64,000 bases of DNA from JAFAMB01 sp963775805 (GTDB taxonomy: Bacteria; Verrucomicrobiota; Verrucomicrobiia; Chthoniobacterales; JAFAMB01): positions 310,001-374,000 of the forward strand of contig CAVZKG010000001.1 in NCBI GenBank assembly GCA_963775805.1. The letters are read 5' to 3'. Both the position numbers and the translations under genes were made by a program. Positions 53,229-62,483 of the stretch are shown one piece after another. Below the pieces are notes generated by a model. That model searched no databases. It saw nothing but the letters and a program-made list of their open reading frames with translations, and was not told the origin of the DNA. Each line of letters begins with the position of its first letter. Positions within the stretch are counted from its first letter, which is position 1.

Positions 53229-53900
53229 ATGAACAAGCTTGGTTATCAGCCTATGCCGGTACTCATGCGAGCCGAACCAGGTCACGCTCGTCAGACATCG
53301 AACTCCGCGAAGATTTTACTTACGGCGGCAAAATTGGGAGGTATCTTGGCCCTCTGCGGGGCTGCCCTGCTGTGTCTGGTAACGTTCAACGCGTTCCCGC
53401 CGCGGGCGATCGAATCCGAGGCGGCTTCCTCTCTTCCAGTTACGCAGGCATATCCTGCAGTTTCTGCCGGCCACGAAAATGAACTCGCTGCGCCGCAGGC
53501 TGATGTCAATCAAGGGCTCCAGGATACAATCGCAACCGATCGCGCGATACTCGATCAACCGCCAGTAAAGGCGCAGAGCCCGAGTTCGACTGCAGCGCCG
53601 ATATCGCAAGTTTCAACGTCCGAAGATGCCAATAAATTGCTTAAAGAGGGGTACACCGAGTCGGCTCGAACCGTTTCCGAAACGCCACCGATTAGCGAGG
53701 TTGCGCGCAAAAAACTCGAAAGGAAACGAGTGCGAGCGGAGCAGCACAGAGCGGAACTTGAAGACTCATACGAGAATCACGCGATCTCCCATGAGACTTA
53801 CAAAAACGGCCAGGTGAAGTACCAGAGCGCAATCGAAAAATACCGTTCGAAAATGGAATTCGGTAAGGGATCGAACAAGGAGGCGACAGGGCAAAACTGA
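53229..53900 (+). CDS. Hypothetical membrane-anchored coiled-coil protein
   Basis: 223 residues from ATG 53229 (a TTG at 53193 would add 12). One membrane segment near residues 33-55 (LGGILALCGAALLCLVTF), a Ser/Ala/Pro-rich stretch, then a charged helix (ARKKLERKRVRAEQHRAELEDSYENHAISHETYKNGQ) likely to coil. No family recognised. Confidence 0.5.
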   Translation: MNKLGYQPMPVLMRAEPGHARQTSNSAKILLTAAKLGGILALCGAALLCLVTFNAFPPRAIESEAASSLPVTQAYPAVSAGHENELAAPQADVNQGLQDTIATDRAILDQPPVKAQSPSSTAAPISQVSTSEDANKLLKEGYTESARTVSETPPISEVARKKLERKRVRAEQHRAELEDSYENHAISHETYKNGQVKYQSAIEKYRSKMEFGKGSNKEATGQN

Positions 53901-54274
53901 ACCAGCGTCCCTTTGTTCGAGAAAGCCTTTGACATTCCTGGCGAAAGTCTCCGAATCGGAATAAGCCATCGTGTCATAAGACGGCATTTCCGCCGAGTAT
54001 TTCACAGCGCGATGGGAAGCAAAAGGTCTCGAATTGCTTCAAAGAGTACGAATAGAACTGCTTCGGTCGCAGAAATGGATTTTAAGACGAAAGCGGTACG
54101 GCGCAGGTATTGTCAGGCTGCAGAGCGCTTTGCAGAAAATGCCTTGGCGCGTGCATGAGTCAAGGGGGCCAGTGGCCATCGAAGGCTGCCGATGGTCATT
54201 TTCTCAGCTTGGCAAGATGCACAATGTACTCTAGCATCTAACATATCACGTGCAAAAAATCTTGAGGCTGGCGT
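53901..54274. other. Gap without a convincing gene
   Basis: 374 bases between the coiled-coil protein and the hydroxyacid dehydrogenase. An 81-codon open frame (53913-54158) is very basic and unlike any protein I know. Probably non-coding; the promoter of the dehydrogenase should lie here. Confidence 0.4.
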
Positions 54275-55252
54275 ATGTCTAAAGGAAACAACGAAAACCC
54301 GGTGGATATTGCGCTTCTTGGTTCCTTGCGGTCGGCGTTGGTTGAAGCTCTCGAGCAGAGGTTCAGAGTCCATCATATTTACGGAGAGCCCGATCCGCTG
54401 TCCAAACTCCAGGAGATAGGTCGGCAGATTCGCGGCGCAGTTGGTCACGGGATGGCGGGTTTGACTACACCCTTTATTGAGCTGATGCCCAATCTTGAAG
54501 TATTCGCGATCCATGGCGTGGGCCTCGAGACAACCGACATGGTTGCCTGTCGAGAGCGCGGTATCGTAGTGACCACCACTCCTGTTTTATTCGATGACGT
54601 CGCCGATCTTGCCTTGGCGCTGGCATTGGCTACTTGCCGCGAATTGCCCCGTGCTGATCGTTACGTACGCGAAGGTCAGTGGAAAAAGGGCCGCATGTCC
54701 CCTGGACGGAAATTTACGGGTATACGGGCCGGTATCGTGGGACTTGGTAGAATAGGGATTGAGATCGCTCGAAGGCTGGAGGGCTTCAAGATAGAAATCT
54801 CCTATACGGACCCCGTGACTCGAGACGTCCGATATCGCCGAATGTCCGACACCGTTGCGCTGGCACGCGAGGTGGACATTCTTTTCCTCTGCGCGGCTGG
54901 CCCTCCCAAAGGCAAGGCCCCTCCGATGATCAATCAGGAGATTCTCGAGGCTCTGGGCCCGCGAGGCATCTTTATCAATGTCGCGAGAGGGTGGCTTGTC
55001 GACGAAATCGCTCTCGTCGCAGCATTGAAATCCGGTCGGCTTGGCGCCGCTGGACTTGACGTGTTCGACGACGAGCCAAATGTACCGCAAGAACTAATTG
55101 AGTTGGATAATGTGGTTTTAACACCGCACATCGCGAGCGCGTCCGAGGAAACTTACCAGGCAATGGGTGATAATATTCTGGCAAATCTGCTGTCATGGTT
55201 TTCTGGTAGAGGCGCCGTAACTCCGGTTGGCAATGAACGCTTCCAATCTTGA
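54275..55252 (+). CDS. D-isomer-specific 2-hydroxyacid dehydrogenase
   Basis: 325 residues. NAD(P)-dependent reductase of 2-keto acids such as glyoxylate, hydroxypyruvate or sugar-acid intermediates. Rossmann motif GIRAGIVGLGRIGIEIARRLEGF, catalytic Arg in FINVARGWLVDE, Glu in DVFDDEPNVP, His in VVLTPHIASAS. The 3' end overlaps the GntR-family gene by about 20 bases, so the two are probably co-transcribed. Confidence 0.93.
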   Translation: MSKGNNENPVDIALLGSLRSALVEALEQRFRVHHIYGEPDPLSKLQEIGRQIRGAVGHGMAGLTTPFIELMPNLEVFAIHGVGLETTDMVACRERGIVVTTTPVLFDDVADLALALALATCRELPRADRYVREGQWKKGRMSPGRKFTGIRAGIVGLGRIGIEIARRLEGFKIEISYTDPVTRDVRYRRMSDTVALAREVDILFLCAAGPPKGKAPPMINQEILEALGPRGIFINVARGWLVDEIALVAALKSGRLGAAGLDVFDDEPNVPQELIELDNVVLTPHIASASEETYQAMGDNILANLLSWFSGRGAVTPVGNERFQS

Positions 55253-55943
55253 AAAAGTGACGCGGCCCCAGTCGCTAACCACTCTCGTCACGGAGCAAAT
55301 AAGGGACCTCATCATTTCAGACAAGTTGGCGCTAGGGGAACAGCTGTCGGAGCAGGACTTGTCCGAACAGCTCGGTGTGAGCAGGACGCCGGTTAGAGAG
55401 GCTTTTCAACGGCTTGAGATGGAACGTTTGGTAGAGATACGTCCTCAAAGGGGCACGTATGTTTTTCAATACGACATCACTCAGCTCAGAGAAATCTCAG
55501 AGCTGCGAGAAATCCTGGAGATCGGTGCATTGAGAATGGCGATTGCCCATAATCCCGATTTGCTTTCCCGGGTGCTGAGCGAAAAGCTCGAGGAAGCGGA
55601 AGCTGCTCTGATAAAGGGTCCTGCGGGGTATCAGTCCTACGATTCAGCTTTTCACGAGTCACTAGTCAGGGCGAGCCACAATCGAGAGATCATCGAGGCT
55701 TATATGAGAGTATCAGGAAGAATAAGGGCAATTCGGTTTCGACTGACCCGAACTGACGAGCTTACCAGGAGCGCTCAGAAGGACCACCGCGCCATCACGA
55801 AACTCGTCCTTGCACGCAAATACGAAGAGGCTGAGGTTCGCGTGGGTAAGCACGTTTACAACGGCTATCGCACGTTTGTCGCGGCCATAGAGGCCGAGGA
55901 TTCTGTCAGGTCTTCGACTGCATCTGCTAACTTTCGTCGCTAA
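55233..55943 (+). CDS. GntR-family (FadR/FCD) regulator
   Basis: 236 residues. N-terminal winged helix TTLVTEQIRDLIISDKLALGEQLSEQDLSEQLGVSRTPVREAFQRLE-type pattern, C-terminal FCD domain with the metal-binding Asp/His positions in YDSAFHESLVRASHN and DHRAITKLV. Likely controls this group of catabolic genes in response to a hydroxy-acid. ATG 55233 is chosen over TTG 55227. Confidence 0.93.
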   Translation: MNASNLEKVTRPQSLTTLVTEQIRDLIISDKLALGEQLSEQDLSEQLGVSRTPVREAFQRLEMERLVEIRPQRGTYVFQYDITQLREISELREILEIGALRMAIAHNPDLLSRVLSEKLEEAEAALIKGPAGYQSYDSAFHESLVRASHNREIIEAYMRVSGRIRAIRFRLTRTDELTRSAQKDHRAITKLVLARKYEEAEVRVGKHVYNGYRTFVAAIEAEDSVRSSTASANFRR

Positions 55944-55989
55944 GAAAACCAGAAGGCTATTCGTTAGCTGTTTCTCTTTTAACTCACAG

Positions 55990-56120
55990 TTAACTCCGCA
56001 ACAGCAATGGGTGGCGAGTATCGCACCAGCATCCGAACGAACCTTCCGGTGTCTGAATCTGTGAAAATCGGTGAAATCTGTGGCTTCCCGTCTCCGATCT
56101 GCGCAATCTGTGGCGTTGAT
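55990..56120. repeat. Intergenic repeat-like stretch with ATCTGTG units
   Basis: Contains GAATCTGTGAAAATCGGTG, GAAATCTGTGGC and GCGCAATCTGTGGCG within about 60 bases. Such degenerate AATCTGTG arrays look like short dispersed repeats. They lie between the GntR and HpcH genes, which converge here. Confidence 0.4.
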
Positions 56121-56129
56121 ATGATCAGT

Positions 56130-56936
56130 TCACATTTCTTCCTTTCCCAAAAGTTTTCCCGCTTGAAACTCTGAGCGAGCGTTTTGAAAAGTCTGAACAT
56201 CGCTCTTTGCAGCTCGTAGCAAAATGCCTGAGTCATTCGAGAGCACCACAAAACGGAAGCCCATTTGCATCATTCTTACTGCGTAGGGCGCAGCTGAATT
56301 GTGGAGACCGGCGTAGATACCTCGCTTTTGGCACGCTGCCAGAACGGTCTCATAAAACTTAAGAATTTCCGGTTCCTCCCGATCCAGTTTCGGAGGCAAT
56401 CCGACCGACATGCCCAAATCCCCCGGCCCAATGTAAACTGCATCAACTCCCGGAACGTCCAGAATGGCATCGATATTTCTGACCGCCTCCTCGGTCTCGA
56501 TCATCGGCATGCAGATCAAATCGCTATTTGCCGTGAGATAATATGTGCCCGGCTCACCATAGATTCCGGCCCGGATCGGCCCGTGACTGCGTGCACCAAG
56601 AGGTGGATATCGCATGGCCGAAACAAGGGCGCTGGCTTCCTGCGGCGTATTAACCATAGGGCAGATGATTCCCATGGCACCGGCGTCAAGCACTTTGCCG
56701 ATGATTCCGGGTTCGTTCCATGGTACGCGAACCATGGGAACAGGTCCATCGCGCGGAATCGACTGCAGGCATGCAACGAGGGATTGGTAATCCTGAAGCC
56801 CGTGCTGCATATCCACCGTAAGCGCGTCATATCCGGCTTTGGCCATGATCTCTGCAGCATAGCCGGAGGGAATGGTTAGCCAGCCCGATATTACGGTCTC
56901 GTTCCGGTTCCACATTTTTTTAAGGAGGTTTGCCAT
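56130..56936 (-). CDS. HpcH/HpaI-family aldolase
   Basis: 268 residues, metal-dependent class II aldolase of the HpcH/HpaI (citrate-lyase-like TIM barrel) type, cleaving 2-keto-4-hydroxy acids to pyruvate and an aldehyde. Marks: YDALTVDMQHGLQDY, PMVRVPWNEPGIIGKVLDAGAMGIICPMVNTPQEA, metal ligand Glu in MIETEEAV and Asp in YIGPGDLGMSVG. Divergent from an SDR gene and convergent with the GntR gene; all four may serve one sugar-acid or hydroxy-acid route. Confidence 0.93.
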   Translation of the reverse strand: MANLLKKMWNRNETVISGWLTIPSGYAAEIMAKAGYDALTVDMQHGLQDYQSLVACLQSIPRDGPVPMVRVPWNEPGIIGKVLDAGAMGIICPMVNTPQEASALVSAMRYPPLGARSHGPIRAGIYGEPGTYYLTANSDLICMPMIETEEAVRNIDAILDVPGVDAVYIGPGDLGMSVGLPPKLDREEPEILKFYETVLAACQKRGIYAGLHNSAAPYAVRMMQMGFRFVVLSNDSGILLRAAKSDVQTFQNARSEFQAGKLLGKEEM

Positions 56937-57295
56937 TTCAACTCTTTCTTGAAGTTATTTTCTGTTTGCTCAATTCGCGCAGTCAGAGGAACTTTGCGTC
57001 CGCAACGAACTTGTTCAAATTGACTACCATTTACAACGCTTACAGGCTAGCCTATTTCCTTAGATACTACCATATAACATGTTGCGAGTGGCGATCTGTC
57101 GTGATATACAAAGTGTCTCCTGCGTGCCTGTGATCGGCGGGACGATCTTGCTCCACCCGGAACTTGAGGATATTGGAACAATGCTGTCACCAGATTTCGA
57201 AATCATCGATACACCCATAAAGCAACGTGTCTTTGTTCGGTGTACGTGGCATTAAGAGGTGCATCTGTGCCGTAAAAAGATGGAAACATTGTAAA
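56937..57295. other. Divergent promoter region, aldolase/SDR
   Basis: 359 bases between divergent start codons. AT-rich with no open frame of note. A GntR operator would be expected here, but no clear dyad stood out. Confidence 0.4.
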
Positions 57296-58081
57296 ATGGA
57301 AGTTCGTATTGATGATCAAGTGCTGGTTGTCACGGGAGGGATGCAGGGCGTGGGACGAGCTGTTGGGCTTGAAGCTGCACGATCGGGTGCGGCAGCAATC
57401 GTTCTGACCGATCGCGACGAAAAGCGAGGGGCCGAAGTCGTCTCCGAAATATCGAAGCTGGGAGCGAAGGCTTTTTTTGTGACTGCGGATCTCGCTGAGC
57501 AAGACGCTCCAGCAAGGGTTATCTCAGCAGCTATCGATAAGTTTGGAAAGCTGGACGGTCTTGTCAATGTCGCAGCGCTGAGCCACCGCGCTTCTATTGC
57601 AAATGCGGAGCCTGCTTTGTTTGACCATTTGTTTGCCGTGAACACGCGTGCGCCGATGTTTCTGATGCAGGGTTTGATACGCCATCTCAAAGAACGCAAG
57701 GCCCCCGGCTCGATCGTCAATATTTTATCGATACACGCTCATGGCGCCTCGGTCGATCTGGCGATCTATGGTGCTACGAAAGCTGCGATGTCGCTTCTGA
57801 CAAAGAACGCTGCTTTCGCGCATCGAAAGGATCGGATTCGCGTGAACGGCATCAACCTTGGCTGGACCGACACTCCTGGAGAGCGTGAAATGCAGGCCGT
57901 AAAGCTGGGAAAAGGGGAGTCATGGTTATCCGAAGCCGAGTCGCGCATGCCATGGGGCCGCCTTATCCAGCCCGAAGATGTTGCTCGCCTGACGTTGTTC
58001 TTGCTCAGTAACATTTCGATCCCGATGACCGGCGCACTCGTCGATCAGGAGCAAAACAACGTGCTCGGCGTCCGAGGCTAA
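57296..58081 (+). CDS. Short-chain dehydrogenase/reductase
   Basis: 261 residues, classical SDR. Cofactor motif VVTGGMQGVGRAVGLEAA, NVAALSH, catalytic Ser in NILSIHAHG and YGATK (Tyr-xxx-Lys), then NGINLGWTDTPGE and the C-terminal IPMTGALVDQEQNN. An upstream frame start at 57227 lacks homology, so ATG 57296 is used. Probably oxidises a sugar acid or alcohol in the same route as the divergent aldolase. Confidence 0.92.
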   Translation: MEVRIDDQVLVVTGGMQGVGRAVGLEAARSGAAAIVLTDRDEKRGAEVVSEISKLGAKAFFVTADLAEQDAPARVISAAIDKFGKLDGLVNVAALSHRASIANAEPALFDHLFAVNTRAPMFLMQGLIRHLKERKAPGSIVNILSIHAHGASVDLAIYGATKAAMSLLTKNAAFAHRKDRIRVNGINLGWTDTPGEREMQAVKLGKGESWLSEAESRMPWGRLIQPEDVARLTLFLLSNISIPMTGALVDQEQNNVLGVRG

Positions 58082-58197
58082 TCAGCCTCCTGACAGTGAC
58101 TGAATCCTCGAAAGATCGAGCCGATAGCGGCGTGGATGACGTTGATCAGACTTCCATCGGCAAGCCCGTTTGGTATTCTCGCTGAAAACATCAATAC

Positions 58198-59211
58198 ATG
58201 AAAGCGATAGGTTATTTCGCCCCTGGCTCCGTCGACGTCTTGGTCGAAGTCAACTTACCAAAGCCCACGCCGGGGCCTCGTGACCTGCTCGTCGAGGTCC
58301 GTGCTATCTCCGTGAACCCGGTGGACGCGAAAATACGGGCTGGATCCGGTCCAGGCGGTCCGATTGGCGAAACCAAGGTGCTCGGCTGGGATGCGTCCGG
58401 GGTCGTAGTGGCGGTCGGAATCGAAGTCACACGATTCGCCGAAGGCGACGAGGTGTATTACGCCGGTTCATTGGAACGAACCGGATCCTACGCCGAATTC
58501 CATTTGGTCGATGAGAGAATCGTTGGTCGAAAGCCTAAAACGATCGACTTCGCCAGGGCGGCTGCTTTACCGCTCACTGCGCTTACAGCCTGGGAAATGC
58601 TGTTCGATCGGCTAAGAATTCCCCTCAGCAAACCCGCTGATTCAGGGGCTATCCTGATCATCGGAGGGGCCGGCGGCGTCGGCTCGATTGCCACACAACT
58701 TGTGAGGCGCCTCACCGGGCTCACCGTCATTGCGACAGCATCTCGTCTCGAAACGCAGGCTTGGTCGCGCGAAATGGGTGCTCACCACGTGATCGACCAC
58801 CGCAGGCCGATCTCTGAACAAGTAAAAGCTATCGTTCCGGAGGGGGTTGACTATGTGCTAGCGCTGGTTCGTACCGAGGACCATTTCGACGGAATCGTTG
58901 ACGCGCTCACCCCGCAGGGCGCTCTTGCACTCATAGAGAATCCAGCTCGGCCGCTTGACATCGTCAAGTTGAAGCCCAAGAGTATCTCCATTCATTGGGA
59001 ATTTGTTTTCACCCGCTCGCGTTATCAGACCACCGACATGGGCGAACAGGGCCGGGTTCTCAATGAAGTTGCGCACCTGATCGATGCGGGTCTGATTCGT
59101 ACGACTATGAGTGCCGACCTCGGTCTTATCAATGCTATCAATATGCGACAAGCTCACTCGATCGTCGAAAGTGGCACCTCGATCGGCAAGCTTGTCTTAT
59201 CAGGTTTCTGA
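58198..59211 (+). CDS. Quinone-oxidoreductase-like MDR protein (zinc-less)
   Basis: 337 residues of the medium-chain dehydrogenase family, NADPH:quinone reductase or zeta-crystallin type (ZADH-like, zinc-binding ADH family 1/QOR2). N-terminal GroES fold VRAISVNPVDAKIRAG, VLGWDASGVVVAVG, Rossmann motif IIGGAGGVGSIATQL. Catalytic-zinc Cys/His ligands are missing. Substrate unknown. Confidence 0.92.
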   Translation: MKAIGYFAPGSVDVLVEVNLPKPTPGPRDLLVEVRAISVNPVDAKIRAGSGPGGPIGETKVLGWDASGVVVAVGIEVTRFAEGDEVYYAGSLERTGSYAEFHLVDERIVGRKPKTIDFARAAALPLTALTAWEMLFDRLRIPLSKPADSGAILIIGGAGGVGSIATQLVRRLTGLTVIATASRLETQAWSREMGAHHVIDHRRPISEQVKAIVPEGVDYVLALVRTEDHFDGIVDALTPQGALALIENPARPLDIVKLKPKSISIHWEFVFTRSRYQTTDMGEQGRVLNEVAHLIDAGLIRTTMSADLGLINAINMRQAHSIVESGTSIGKLVLSGF

Positions 59212-59367
59212 AGCACTAACTCCAGAGGTATTCATCCTAACAATCCCATACGCCCTATAGGCCTCATGGGCCCCATACGCCACACAGAAATTGAGCTACC
59301 TGAATCGTATTGGTGGGTACCCCGCATTCTACCCCAATTTCATCTCCTCCCAGTTTACCTGTGCCGG

Positions 59368-60927
59368 TCAGTGAGCCGCAGTGGCGCCGGTCGCTTTTGT
59401 CTTCTTGCAAAGCCAAATGGTCACAGACCCCGCTAAGAGGATGATGCCAAGTGCTAGAAAGCATTCGCTATACGCCATGACGAACGAGTTCGTTTGAACC
59501 GAAGCTTGAAGCATTCCGTAAGCTTGTTGCAACGCCCCAGCCGGATCCCCCGAATGCCGCAGGTTTTGTACGGATTGGTTCGATAGGAACTGTTGCACAT
59601 AAGGACTGTAGGGCGTCACTTGTTCTCCAATCCTGAAATCATGAAATTGTTCACGCTGAGTAATCATGGTGCTCAACAAGGCGGTCCCTACGCTGCCGCC
59701 CAGGTTTCTCATGATGTTGAAAAGGGCCGATCCATCTCCCTGTTGTTCCCGCAGTAGACCGGCAGTCGCAAGAGCAGAGAGCGGAACAATCGTAAACGGT
59801 TGCCCCAGAGCCCGGACGATATTGCCGATTTGAAACTGCGGCCCGCCAAACTCGGGATTCATGTAAATATTCAAAAAGCAGCTGCCACCGAAGATCAGCG
59901 ACCCGACAAAGACAATCAACCGCAAGTCAAACGATTTCATCAACCGCGGGACGATAGGAAATATCAAGAGTTGTGGGAGCCCGATCAGTATCATGGCCTC
60001 GCCGGTTTGTTTGGCGCTGTACTGTTGGACTTGCTCTAGATACTCCGGCAAGAGAAACACAGACCCATATAGACTTGCCCCCATCAAAAAATTCACTCCG
60101 GAAGCGAGGGCCAGATTCCGGATGCGTAGCAACCGGAAATTAACAATCGGGTGTTTGCTGACGAGCTCGCATATTATGAAAAGGGGAATAAAAATCACTG
60201 CGAGGGTAAAACAGCGTTGGATGAAAACGCTGGTGAACCAATCGTCATTTTGTCCTTCCTCCAGAAACGCGATGAGCGAGCCGAGTCCGATGGCCATGAA
60301 TATTGTACCGAACCAATCGCCTTTCCAGAGTAACGGCATATTCAGCGGTTCTGGATCGGTTGCAAAAAAGATTGTAGCCAGCATGACCGCGCCAGGGATA
60401 AAATTTATGTAGAAGACCATTGGCCAGCCGTAGGTGTCTGTAAGTAGCCCACCTATATAAGGTCCAATCGCGGGCGCCATCGTTGCGGTGACTCCGAAGA
60501 GAACCAATCCGAGCGGGCGTCTGGAAGGAGGTAGCTGGGTATTGATGACCGTGAACGACATCGGGATCATGACACCACCGGTAAAGCCTTGAAGAGCCCG
60601 ATAGATGATCATTTGCGTGAGTTCGCTGGCCGTTCCGCAGAGCCCGGAGAAAAGCAGGAACAAAGAGACATTCACCAGAAGATAGAGGCGTGTACCGAAA
60701 ACGCGTCCCAACCAGGCTGTGAGCGGAATCGTAATGATCTCTCCAATCAAATAACTAGTGGAAACCCAGGAAGCTTCGACCGCAGTGGAGCCAATGCCGC
60801 CGGTGATTTCCCGCAACGAAGCATTGGTGATCTGAATATCTAACACCGCCATAAAAGCTCCCAAGAGGGTGCCAAGGACGGCGATCCAGGTACGTAAGCT
60901 GACTCGTTCTTCCGATGTTGGGTTCAT
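59368..60927 (-). CDS. emrB: DHA2-family drug efflux MFS permease (EmrB-like)
   Basis: 519 residues, fourteen TM. Motif A-like and DHA2 marks: TLLGAFMAVLDIQITNASLREITGGIG in TM1, WVSTSYLIGEIITIPLTAWLGRVFGTRLY, ALQGFTGGVMIPMSFTVINTQLPPSRRPLG and GPYIGGLLTDTYGWPMVFYINFIPG. Its start overlaps the stop of the membrane-fusion gene (ATGA). With that protein and an outer-membrane channel encoded elsewhere it should export drugs from the cytosol to the outside. Confidence 0.93.
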   Translation of the reverse strand: MNPTSEERVSLRTWIAVLGTLLGAFMAVLDIQITNASLREITGGIGSTAVEASWVSTSYLIGEIITIPLTAWLGRVFGTRLYLLVNVSLFLLFSGLCGTASELTQMIIYRALQGFTGGVMIPMSFTVINTQLPPSRRPLGLVLFGVTATMAPAIGPYIGGLLTDTYGWPMVFYINFIPGAVMLATIFFATDPEPLNMPLLWKGDWFGTIFMAIGLGSLIAFLEEGQNDDWFTSVFIQRCFTLAVIFIPLFIICELVSKHPIVNFRLLRIRNLALASGVNFLMGASLYGSVFLLPEYLEQVQQYSAKQTGEAMILIGLPQLLIFPIVPRLMKSFDLRLIVFVGSLIFGGSCFLNIYMNPEFGGPQFQIGNIVRALGQPFTIVPLSALATAGLLREQQGDGSALFNIMRNLGGSVGTALLSTMITQREQFHDFRIGEQVTPYSPYVQQFLSNQSVQNLRHSGDPAGALQQAYGMLQASVQTNSFVMAYSECFLALGIILLAGSVTIWLCKKTKATGATAAH

Positions 60928-62159
60928 TGCATCACTCCGGTCGCAGGAACGCCACGGATTTCAGTGATCGGCTCATTCGTGAGTTGATGCGACGGTTTTT
61001 CGTTTTCGGGAGCTTCCGGATAAGGCCTGTCGATCATTGTTTGGGTAACGGCAATGCTAGGAACCGTGGATAGACCCGGAACGATCTTGTCGCGCACTGC
61101 CTTGATGCTTTCCGGATCGAAAAGAATCTTCACCGGTACGCGCTGAACGATTTTAATAAAATTGCCGGTCGCATTGTCGGGTGGTAGCAGGGCGAAATTT
61201 GAGCCGGTGCCCGGTTGCAGACTGTCAACCCGACCAGTGAACCGGTAGTGGGGGAGTGCGTCGATTTTGATCTCGGCTTGTTGGCCAACCCGGATTCTTT
61301 CTAACTGGGTCTCTTTGAAATTCGCCAAGATCCAAACATCATCTTCGACGACAGCCATCAAAGCCTGTCCCACTGAAACGCGATTCCCGGTTTGAACCGT
61401 CTTTTGGGCGATGCGCCCGGAAATTGGAGCGACGATGGTGCAGTAGGAAAGTTGCAATTCCGAACTCCTAACTTGCGCCAGAGCGGCTGCGGTTTGGGCC
61501 CGCGCAGCCCCTTCTTGAGCTTGAGCGACTTTCAGGTTTTCCTCGGCCACGTTCACCGCTGCCAGGTTCGCCTTGTACGACGCAACGCTTGTTTCAGCCT
61601 GAGATTGCGCCGTGTCGAGGTCCTGTTTCGAAATGACACCTCGACCCTGATAAAATAGTTCGCTGTTCCGTTTGAAAGTGCGCTGCAAATAGTCGGAATT
61701 TGCTTTCGACGCATCTGCCTTAGCTTGAGACTGCGCTAATTGAGCCTCGGCCTGCGGTATCTCAGCGCTCGCTTGTAAGAGTTGTGCTTGCGCTTCCAGA
61801 TAGCTGGCTCGGTCCTTTTCCAATGCAACTTGGTAGTCGCGCGGATCCAGTTTCAATAGCGGTTGCCCGGCAGTAACATGCCAGTTGTCGTCGACCAGGA
61901 CCTTTTCAACGGTACCAGTGATGCGCGAGCTGATCTGGTGAGTGTAACTGGTGACATAAGCATCGTCGGTGTCTTCGTGGGTAGAAGCATATAAAAAATA
62001 CCGGACGCCGAAAAAAATGCCCAGGATCCCAATCACTGCGGCGATTATCAGTATACGGCGCCGCGGCCCATTTGTTGGTATGTCCGCGCGATTCGCACTG
62101 CTCGCGGGCGAGCGAGCTGCGACATGGTTGGGTGAAATCGTGTTTTCTTTGACTAGCAT
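60924..62159 (-). CDS. emrA: HlyD/EmrA-type membrane fusion protein
   Basis: 411 residues. One N-terminal membrane helix (RRRILIIAAVIGILGIFFGVRYFL), biotinyl-lipoyl-like halves (ITGTVEKVLVDDNWHVTAGQPLLKLDPRDYQ and LSYCTIVAPISGRIAQKTVQTGNRVSVGQ), and a long alpha-hairpin between (about 85-215) rich in Ala/Gln. The final part VPVKILFDPES is typical. Pairs with the EmrB-like permease by 4-base overlap. Confidence 0.93.
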   Translation of the reverse strand: MLVKENTISPNHVAARSPASSANRADIPTNGPRRRILIIAAVIGILGIFFGVRYFLYASTHEDTDDAYVTSYTHQISSRITGTVEKVLVDDNWHVTAGQPLLKLDPRDYQVALEKDRASYLEAQAQLLQASAEIPQAEAQLAQSQAKADASKANSDYLQRTFKRNSELFYQGRGVISKQDLDTAQSQAETSVASYKANLAAVNVAEENLKVAQAQEGAARAQTAAALAQVRSSELQLSYCTIVAPISGRIAQKTVQTGNRVSVGQALMAVVEDDVWILANFKETQLERIRVGQQAEIKIDALPHYRFTGRVDSLQPGTGSNFALLPPDNATGNFIKIVQRVPVKILFDPESIKAVRDKIVPGLSTVPSIAVTQTMIDRPYPEAPENEKPSHQLTNEPITEIRGVPATGVMQ

Positions 62160-62483
62160 AAGTTCTTTAGCGGTTTGAAATTAGAGCCATGATGAAGTAC
62201 TCAAATTTTTGCGTTCTCGATGGGGCTCTCGCCTCTGGTTGAGTCCCAAAGCTGAGTGCGGCTATTCGGGCTCTGAAGGCTACAATCGCTGGGCTTTCCG
62301 CACGGAGAATTACTTTTTTCCTCTTCCAGCGATAACTATTACTTATGAGGATCGGCGGAATTCGACAGAATAGACGGATTTCGAATTCGATGATCTTATC
62401 GGCAATAGATTCCGAACTGCGATCCCAGTTGATGCCAATAAGGATAGGCTGATGTCACGGCGCTGCCGATCCAGCCTCCCAAT
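62160..62483. other. Gap upstream of the efflux pair
   Basis: 324 bases between the LysR gene and the efflux operon on the same strand. No reading frame worth calling; probably carries the LysR-controlled promoter of the emrAB-like genes. Confidence 0.45.
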
